Positions 1 to 5,110 of a stretch of 5,110 nt of DNA are shown here, in pieces. Below the pieces are notes generated by a model. The model ran no database searches, was not told the origin of the DNA, and was given only the letters and a program-made list of their open reading frames with translations. Every line of letters starts with the position of its first letter. Positions within the stretch are counted from its first letter, which is position 1. The translations under genes were made by a program, and so were the position numbers. Source of the DNA: AB-629-J13 sp964496365 (GTDB lineage: Bacteria; Fidelibacterota; Marinisomatia; Marinisomatales; AB-629-J13); the NCBI GenBank assembly GCA_964496365.1, contig CAZBZK010000109.1, positions 1-5,110 on the forward strand. Reading direction: 5' to 3'.

Positions 1-2815
1 TTGATAATTCAGGTACAGAAAACTGAATCGTCGTCACTGGGTTAAACGGATTGGGGTGTGCAGGAAAAAAAGCGAACCCAATTGGTACTTTGGGTGAATT
101 AGATTTTCTGAGCACAAAAGATTCCAATTCATCATCGAACTCTAACACTTGAACACCTGAACACTCAAATACATTCCCATTTTCTTCAATTATTTCCCAA
201 CTTTCACCCTCTTTTATACCACATTCAATTACCAGTGGTTGTCTATCATTCATCACTTCAATCACACATTCATCCGATGTGCAAAGTTTGGTGTCTCCGG
301 AAAAGCGTATATCTGTAGATGGTTCAGGGGGTTTGGGTGGTAGGGTATAACTCGTTGGATTTTCAACTTTGATATCTTTACCAAAATATAATGACGTAGT
401 GTTCACGGTTAATGTGTTTAGATTCTCTGGTGGTTGGAATTGTCTGTACTTAGTGAGAGGTGCGGATGATGATAAGGATATCTCACCTTCCCCTGAACTT
501 CTTAACCAATAACCATATCCCGGTTCTATGGTTTCAGTTTCAAAATATCCACCATCAAAACCGTAAACCGTACCGGGAATGATGAGGTTGTCTTCATCGA
601 TGATGGCATTGACTTCGACCGCATATCCAATCCCGGAAATCATATTCCAATTTTCGTTTAGTGAAATCGTATAATTATCAATGAGTTCTCCCGAAAAGGT
701 TGTGGTAGCACTTTGATCGAACATAAGCCAATATCCTTCTCCTCCAGCTACCTCTCCTGATGGGAAATAGGATGCATCAAACCCATATAAAGTTCCTTCA
801 ATCGAACCTGAATACAGCTCATTATAAGGTAAATCATTACCGTAAATGGGTAACCCGATTAAATTCCAACCTTCCATAAAACCAACTTGAATACCACTAT
901 CATGGGTAAGCACAAAAAGTCCGGATTGCATATCTGAAGCGATTATTTTTCCTGATTCAAAAAACGGATACACAGACCAGCATCCAAGGTAACCATATTC
1001 GTTGGATAAATAGGTGTCATAATAAGCAATTTCCATAGGATTTTCAGGATGGGTAATATCTACAACTCTGACGCCTTCAGTATAGTGACCGACATATAAA
1101 TGATTTCCCTTGACATAAGAATTATGCACCACTGCCTCTTCATCTACAATATACTCAGACACCATATTTATATTATTCAAATCCTGAATATCAAATATTC
1201 TTGTCCATGGACCACCTCCTATTTCATCTCCCACGATGACGTAATTTCCATCTTCCGTGGTCCATGTATTATGAGCTCCTGACGCGGGATAATTAAAATT
1301 GGCTAGTAATTGAGGATTATCCAAATCGTTTAAATCAAGGATATCCACTCCGTCTCCATATATACCTGCAGCATATCCAAGTCCATCTTTGACGTAAATA
1401 TCGTGGTAGTAATAAGTTGAGTAATGACTTATCATTTCGGGGTTTTCCGGGTCAGACAAATCGTAAATTTCTAATCCATCTTCATCGTGGCCAATGGCAT
1501 AAAGGATGGACCCGTCTATGAAACAATTATGAGCACCGCCATCTGAATCATTATTTCCAAAATGAATAGTGGAAATAACTTCAGGATTTGATGGGTCTGA
1601 CAAATCAATGACTTGCCCCGGTTCATATTCCTTGATGAGGACAGCATGATGTCCAAATACCTTTACATCTTTTGCATCTTTATCTGGACTCATCGAGGGA
1701 ATAAAACTGACTTCTATTGGTTCGTTTGCCAGTTCAATTATACTTAACCCTTCATCCCGAACACAAAGTAAAGCGTATTCAATCCCTGTTTGTGGATGAG
1801 TGTAACCCCAAATATCTCCATATCTGGAATATGAATTTAAATGTCCAATTAGATTCATATTGTGGGCAACTTCATGGGGGATTCCATGGATGGTTTTGCT
1901 GTTATAATTAATAGGTTCTTCTGACGAAACCCCTTCCAATTTGTAATAATATTTTATATCATTTTCCAACCCATTATGAAAAAAGGACCTATCCTCAGAA
2001 TTAATTTCTGTGAGTATTTCCATTTGATTCGGGTCATCTCCAAAATAAAGAAGAAAAAAATCAATATCTGATTCATCAAATTCCCAGCTTAATTCAATGG
2101 ATTGGTCACCTGAAATCGCCTGAAAATTTCGAATATATGCTAATTTAATATTTAATTGAGAAGGGTCTGCTTCTAAAAATGAGTATCCGGAAAATAATTT
2201 TGTCCATCCAAAATACAATACGTCTGCAGACGGTCCATAATAGTTGTCATCATAACTATTTCCAGTTCCATCATAATCACTATTCATAATGAAAAAATAT
2301 TCCCTTCGTCCTACCTGTGAATCATCGGGATTCCAAATCATATCAGGGGGATGTTCTCCGCTTCCGTCATCCCACTCTACAAAACAAATATTTAATCTTC
2401 GAGGGTTCTCTTCATCTGAAATGTCCCATGCTGAACCATAAAATACTCCGGGACCCATCGCATCGTATCCTAAATCTCTGCGGTAAACTTGACTCCAAGT
2501 TGTATCTGTATTAGAAAAATTAATTTGTACATCCACATAATCATCATCTGTAATGGTGGAACCGAATACGTCTTCCCCAAAAGCAATTCCACCGTAAAAT
2601 GTTTGACCTTGACTGTAATTAACTCCGGTTAACCATCTTGGTTCACCGTTCCATTCATGATACAATTCAGCATTTGGGATTCTTAAAGATGTTGAATAAT
2701 CATATGGAGGTAAACATCGTGGTGTTGGTTCCCCAATTTGAAATTGACTTTGGGATAAAGACAAAAAAACTAGGCTGGAAAAAACCAGCCTAGTTTTAAT
2801 AAGTGAGTGTTGCAT
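1..2815 (-). CDS. Choice-of-anchor B / LVIVD-repeat secreted protein with T9SS sorting domain (3' end cut by window edge)
   Basis: An open frame of 938 codons runs from ATG at 2815 to the left edge with no stop. Residues 1-24 form a signal peptide (basic MQHSLIKTR, then hydrophobic LVFSSLVFLSLS). About 25-212 is an extracellular domain containing SAWDISDEENPRRLNICF, of a kind I associate with T9SS proteins. About 227-312 is fibronectin III-like (SIELSWEF, then KYYYKLEGV). About 318-640 matches choice-of-anchor B proteins, with six LVIVD-type blades between 357 and 600 (for example VIDLSDPSNPEVI, IYDLSDPENPEMI, VVDITHPENPMEI). Two WNL/GYW units start at W650 and W723. Cysteines 845, 850, 865 and 885 lie in the segment before the sorting domain, which begins near 914 (HPNPFNPVTTIQF). 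By comparison with the neighbouring gene, about 65 C-terminal residues are missing. The start is set by the signal peptide: the next in-frame ATG is codon 120. No Shine-Dalgarno sequence precedes it. The protein is probably exported by Sec and then T9SS; no enzymatic motif is seen, and a propeller-based binding or surface role is inference. Confidence 0.93.
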   Translation of the reverse strand, partial: MQHSLIKTRLVFSSLVFLSLSQSQFQIGEPTPRCLPPYDYSTSLRIPNAELYHEWNGEPRWLTGVNYSQGQTFYGGIAFGEDVFGSTITDDDYVDVQINFSNTDTTWSQVYRRDLGYDAMGPGVFYGSAWDISDEENPRRLNICFVEWDDGSGEHPPDMIWNPDDSQVGRREYFFIMNSDYDGTGNSYDDNYYGPSADVLYFGWTKLFSGYSFLEADPSQLNIKLAYIRNFQAISGDQSIELSWEFDESDIDFFLLYFGDDPNQMEILTEINSEDRSFFHNGLENDIKYYYKLEGVSSEEPINYNSKTIHGIPHEVAHNMNLIGHLNSYSRYGDIWGYTHPQTGIEYALLCVRDEGLSIIELANEPIEVSFIPSMSPDKDAKDVKVFGHHAVLIKEYEPGQVIDLSDPSNPEVISTIHFGNNDSDGGAHNCFIDGSILYAIGHDEDGLEIYDLSDPENPEMISHYSTYYYHDIYVKDGLGYAAGIYGDGVDILDLNDLDNPQLLANFNYPASGAHNTWTTEDGNYVIVGDEIGGGPWTRIFDIQDLNNINMVSEYIVDEEAVVHNSYVKGNHLYVGHYTEGVRVVDITHPENPMEIAYYDTYLSNEYGYLGCWSVYPFFESGKIIASDMQSGLFVLTHDSGIQVGFMEGWNLIGLPIYGNDLPYNELYSGSIEGTLYGFDASYFPSGEVAGGEGYWLMFDQSATTTFSGELIDNYTISLNENWNMISGIGYAVEVNAIIDEDNLIIPGTVYGFDGGYFETETIEPGYGYWLRSSGEGEISLSSSAPLTKYRQFQPPENLNTLTVNTTSLYFGKDIKVENPTSYTLPPKPPEPSTDIRFSGDTKLCTSDECVIEVMNDRQPLVIECGIKEGESWEIIEENGNVFECSGVQVLEFDDELESFVLRKSNSPKVPIGFAFFPAHPNPFNPVTTIQFSVPELS
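500..868 (-). repeat. Two tandem WN[LM]/GYW modules in the LVIVD-repeat protein
   Basis: Residues 650-772 contain two diverged units 73 residues apart, each starting with a WN motif and ending in a GYW motif. Unit 1 starts WNLIGLPIYGND, passes through GTLYGFDASYF and ends GGEGYWLMF. Unit 2 starts WNMISGIGY, passes through GTVYGFDGGYF and ends PGYGYWLRS. The shared G-T-x-Y-G-F-D core and GYW ending show duplication at protein level. They sit between the propeller and the C-terminal sorting region and probably act as a beta-rich stalk or spacer; that role is inference. Confidence 0.85.
2763..2797 (-). terminator. Intrinsic-terminator-like hairpin inside signal-peptide codons
   Basis: Read on the minus strand, AAAACTAGGCTGG (2797-2785) pairs perfectly with CCAGCCTAGTTTT (2778-2766) around a TTTTTT loop (2784-2779). 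An uninterrupted run of seven T (2769-2763) overlaps and extends the 3' arm. This is the classical layout of a Rho-independent terminator with a facing A-tract. It begins 34 nt after the last base of the upstream gene's TAG stop, a normal place for that gene's terminator, yet it covers codons 7-18 of the downstream gene. On the plus strand the arm is followed by only four T, so minus-strand function is favoured. It may terminate or attenuate transcription; that activity is inferred from the structure only. Confidence 0.6.
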
Positions 2816-2830
2816 GTTAAATGAAGTTCA

Positions 2831-5110
2831 CTATTTGATAATTATCATTTTTCTCGTTGAAGTGAAGTGTTGTGTATTCATTTCGTAAATATAAACTCCG
2901 CTTCCTACAGATTCACCGAGAGTTGTTTTTCCATCCCATTTTACCGAATAAGATCCGGGTTCCTTCAATTCATTTACCAAGGTATTTACTTTACGACCTA
3001 AAATATCGTAGATGTTTAACATGACATGAGATTCCTCAGGGAGTTTAAATTGGATGGTGGTAACAGGGTTAAAAGGATTGGGGACATTTTGAAGCAAGGC
3101 GAATTCGTCCGGAATATTCCTAAATTTAAGGTCCACCTTTTTCAGTTCCATATTGTCCTCAAAAATAATCTCAATCGGTTCTGATACAAATGTATCATAT
3201 TGAAATATGAGTAGGTCACCCAATTGCGCACCATCGATTTCGTTTGTTGTTATATCATCTCCATAGATTGCACCGGTTTGAAGAAATCCATTATCCAGCA
3301 CTTTCATCTCTCCGATAAGCAATCCGCTTTGGGTTAAGACAGATATATAAGGATTTTCCATTAATTTTATATCTTCGAAGGTTACAGTACCATTTAAAAA
3401 CATAAATCGATTTGTAGAAACAATGTCTTGATTTTTCCTTAAATCAATCGTTTTTGCAAGGACTCCTGTTGGTTCTGGATAGGTGAAGTCCTCTACACCT
3501 TCAACCACTTTTACCCAGTATCCATATCCGTTTTCCAATTCTGTTAATGTGTTCAGAAAAGGTAGCCCTGTTGGATCAAAAAATACTGCACCACCCTCGT
3601 TAAAACCGGTAACATAAATTAAATTATCCTCTAAAATCAATTCATTATACGCATCTTCCGGAGGCATGGACTCATGGAGCCAATATCCCAATAGATTCCA
3701 ATTTGAATTTAAATCAATGGTAAAATCAATCGTAATGGGTGTTCCATTTTGTTCCAATAGTGTTGGATTTACTACTTTAGTCCAATACCCTGCGCCGGGT
3801 AAGATTTCAGTCAAGGTATTTAAAAATGNNNNNNNNNNNNNNNNNNNNNNNNNNNNNNNNNNNNNNNNNNNNNNNNNNNNNNNNNNNNNNNNNNNNNNNN
3901 NNNNNNNNNNNNNNNNNNNNNNNNNNNNGATTCCTTGAAATATTCCTGATAAAGGAGTTGCAGTAAATTCAAAACCATCTGGAATGTCCGATTCCTCACC
4001 GCCACCAAATGGTGTCACCAAAATCACTAAGTTAGTAAATGATGGGTTAGTTAATAGATAACTACCTTCTTGATTCATATTTACATTAACCAATGTGCCA
4101 CCAAATGGATCTTGTAAGGTGAACGTCCCCAATTGATTCCAATCAGTATTATTCCATGATAAATCAATTTGGTTTGAGGGTGGAAATTGCAATTGCAAGC
4201 CCCATTCATGTTCTACCAAATCATCGGTTGAACCATTCACAATTTGGGTGTAAAATCGTTCTCCATTCCAGCCCAAAGCCGCATCAAACGTTGGAGGTGG
4301 TGGTGGAGGTGGAGCAAATTGATCCAGTCCCATATCGTATCCATCAGTAGCATTCGGTGAAAACCCTAAAACCAAATCATAATCTGCCGTTCCATCAGCC
4401 GCATTAATAGTAACCATAAAATCAGGGTCCCCACTTACACTCCCAAATGGAGATTCAAATGCCCCCATGTCCGGAGCTAAACCATTATAGGCTTCAGGGG
4501 GGATGTCAAGGGTATCTTCGTCAAAAACCAAAAAGTCTGCACCTGCATCCACACAGGGAGAATTTTCCGTTAGAAAATGAGGATTGGGTCCTTGTCCCAC
4601 AAATAGTGGATTCGAGTTTATATTTCCATCACCCCAGACATAGGAGGACAAGTTATCCATAACGTTAATTTCAGTTTCACCTCCCTGGAGATCCGAATAA
4701 TAAATGACTGCGGAACCACCCATTTCATTCCAGGAAGTCACTGCCAATTGATCATTTGTATTTCCCCATAATATTGAATTAACAAGACCTGCAAATCCAC
4801 CACCTCCAACGGTAAGTCCTGCACCAAAAGCAGCTTCGTTATCAATAAAGTTACAGTTCACAAATCCAACATCAGCCTCACTCCAGATTGATATTCCACC
4901 GGAGTTTGCTCCGGATCCGTCCAGATTTGCTACATTATCCACAATATTGACTTTATACATAAATCCTGAAGCTCCACCGGAAAATCCCCCACCTGCAGCA
5001 TATTGCTGGGCCTGATTCCCCACGATGGAAGAATTTATTATTTCAAATTCTACGTTATCACCATAGATTCGACACCCAACATTTCGACCACCTGTATTAC
5101 CATTAAATGC
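2831..5110 (-). CDS. Beta-helix / choice-of-anchor Q-like secreted protein with complete T9SS sorting domain (5' end cut, contains assembly gap)
   Basis: The frame is open from the right edge to TAG at 2831-2833: 759 visible residues including 34 undefined ones at the gap. The GTG at 5023 is not the start, because 29 upstream codons continue the same beta-helix and no signal peptide is visible. Residues 1 to about 190 form a right-handed parallel beta-helix with short Asn/Gly-rich turns (FVNCNFIDNEAAFGAGL, LVNSILWGN). It ends like choice-of-anchor Q proteins (NINSNPLF, NSPCVDAG, then APDMGAFES at about 212-220). A beta domain follows, with a seven-proline stretch (QFAPPPPPPPTFDAAL, about 265-280). 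After the gap come two WNL/GYW units (429-446 partial, 471-536). A beta-sandwich with IYGDDITTNEIDGAQLGD follows, then the sorting domain from 676 (PNPFNPVTTIQFKLP, YDILGRKV, SGVYIYE, RKMIIIK end). It is probable T9SS cargo on the cell surface; beta-helix proteins of this type can bind or cleave polysaccharide, but no catalytic residues can be assigned. Confidence 0.92.
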   Translation of the reverse strand, partial: AFNGNTGGRNVGCRIYGDNVEFEIINSSIVGNQAQQYAAGGGFSGGASGFMYKVNIVDNVANLDGSGANSGGISIWSEADVGFVNCNFIDNEAAFGAGLTVGGGGFAGLVNSILWGNTNDQLAVTSWNEMGGSAVIYYSDLQGGETEINVMDNLSSYVWGDGNINSNPLFVGQGPNPHFLTENSPCVDAGADFLVFDEDTLDIPPEAYNGLAPDMGAFESPFGSVSGDPDFMVTINAADGTADYDLVLGFSPNATDGYDMGLDQFAPPPPPPPTFDAALGWNGERFYTQIVNGSTDDLVEHEWGLQLQFPPSNQIDLSWNNTDWNQLGTFTLQDPFGGTLVNVNMNQEGSYLLTNPSFTNLVILVTPFGGGEESDIPDGFEFTATPLSGIFQGIXXXXXXXXXXXXXXXXXXXXXXXXXXXXXXXXXXFLNTLTEILPGAGYWTKVVNPTLLEQNGTPITIDFTIDLNSNWNLLGYWLHESMPPEDAYNELILEDNLIYVTGFNEGGAVFFDPTGLPFLNTLTELENGYGYWVKVVEGVEDFTYPEPTGVLAKTIDLRKNQDIVSTNRFMFLNGTVTFEDIKLMENPYISVLTQSGLLIGEMKVLDNGFLQTGAIYGDDITTNEIDGAQLGDLLIFQYDTFVSEPIEIIFEDNMELKKVDLKFRNIPDEFALLQNVPNPFNPVTTIQFKLPEESHVMLNIYDILGRKVNTLVNELKEPGSYSVKWDGKTTLGESVGSGVYIYEMNTQHFTSTRKMIIIK
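3503..3826 (-). repeat. Two WNL/GYW modules in the beta-helix protein, first one interrupted by the gap
   Basis: The second unit (3503-3700) is complete: NWNLLGYWLHES, then IYVTGFNEGGAVFFDP, PFLNTLTELENGYGYWVKVV. The end of the first unit (3773-3826) reads FLNTLTEILPGAGYWTKV, nearly the same closing motif 89 residues earlier. The base before the first F codon ends in CA next to the gap, which fits the proline (CCA) that precedes FLNTLTE in unit 2. The opening WNL of unit 1 is not visible and must lie in the undefined gap if it exists. Confidence 0.8.
3829..3928. other. Assembly gap of 100 N
   Basis: Exactly 100 undefined bases lie inside the beta-helix gene. A round 100 is a common placeholder for a gap of unknown length. 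The minus-strand frame happens to stay open across it, since both flanks share one frame when 100 N are counted, but that would occur by chance one time in three. The right flank stops at ATPLSGIFQGI and the left flank resumes at FLNTLTEILPGAGYW, within a repeat unit, so a repeat-related assembly break is plausible. Confidence 0.98.

Noticed and set aside
1100..1282. Short plus-strand ORFs (also 1717-1911, 2317-2514, 3666-3938, 4156-4350 and 4447-4662)
   Set aside because: All lie antisense to coherent minus-strand coding sequence, have low-complexity or unlikely compositions and show no recognisable domain. One of them runs into the N gap.
2836..2847. Perfect 12-base palindrome TGATAATTATCA at the end of the beta-helix gene
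   Set aside because: It is made by the codons of the terminal MIIIK that is typical of T9SS sorting domains. It is AT-only apart from its ends and too short to support an operator call.
2816..2870. Possible promoter for the second gene in the end of the upstream gene (GATAAT on the minus strand)
   Set aside because: No convincing partner -35 or Bacteroidota-type TTTG element at correct spacing; an AT-rich match of this length is expected by chance.
3820..4008. Minus-strand 62-residue ORF next to the gap
   Set aside because: It reads in another frame across the gap, while the main frame on both sides continues a recognisable secreted protein.
4187..4198. Palindrome TTGCAATTGCAA
   Set aside because: It arises from repeated Leu-Gln codons (LQLQ) inside coding sequence and has no flanking structure.
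4290..4314. GGT/GGA-rich tract resembling a microsatellite
   Set aside because: It encodes a seven-proline linker with mixed CCA/CCT codons. It is not a pure short tandem repeat, so slippage-driven variation is not supported.

Overview
The window comes from a draft or metagenomic assembly: it contains a run of exactly 100 N. It looks like a bacterium of the FCB (Fibrobacteres-Chlorobi-Bacteroidetes) superphylum that uses a type IX secretion system (T9SS). Candidatus Marinimicrobia (SAR406) or a neighbouring candidate phylum is my best guess. The reasons are two adjacent large secreted modular proteins ending in T9SS type A sorting domains (PNPFNPVTTIQF), AT-leaning DNA, Asn/Asp/Gly-rich extracellular domains, repeated WN[LM]...GYW modules, and a gene start without a Shine-Dalgarno sequence. 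The phylum call rests on protein style alone.

Layout: everything is on the minus strand, read from right to left. The upstream gene (2831-5110) enters from the right edge without its start. It encodes a right-handed beta-helix domain with a choice-of-anchor Q-like end, a proline-rich linker and beta domain, the N gap (3829-3928), two WNL/GYW repeat units, a beta-sandwich module and a complete C-terminal sorting domain. Only 15 bases later the second gene starts (ATG at 2815) and leaves through the left edge inside its own sorting domain. It encodes a signal peptide, an N-terminal extracellular domain, a fibronectin III-like domain, a choice-of-anchor B/LVIVD-repeat beta-propeller, two WNL/GYW units, a four-cysteine segment and the start of the sorting domain. 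The window holds no RNA genes, mobile elements or CRISPR arrays, and no non-coding stretch longer than 15 bases apart from the gap.

The two genes are probably co-transcribed and would encode T9SS cargo displayed on or released from the cell surface. Neither shows a catalytic motif, so adhesive or structural roles are more likely than enzymatic ones. The most unusual feature is a perfect 13-bp stem with a T6 loop and a following T7 run (2763-2797, minus strand). It has the form of an intrinsic terminator but lies inside the signal-peptide codons of the second gene, so any transcript of that gene must pass through it.
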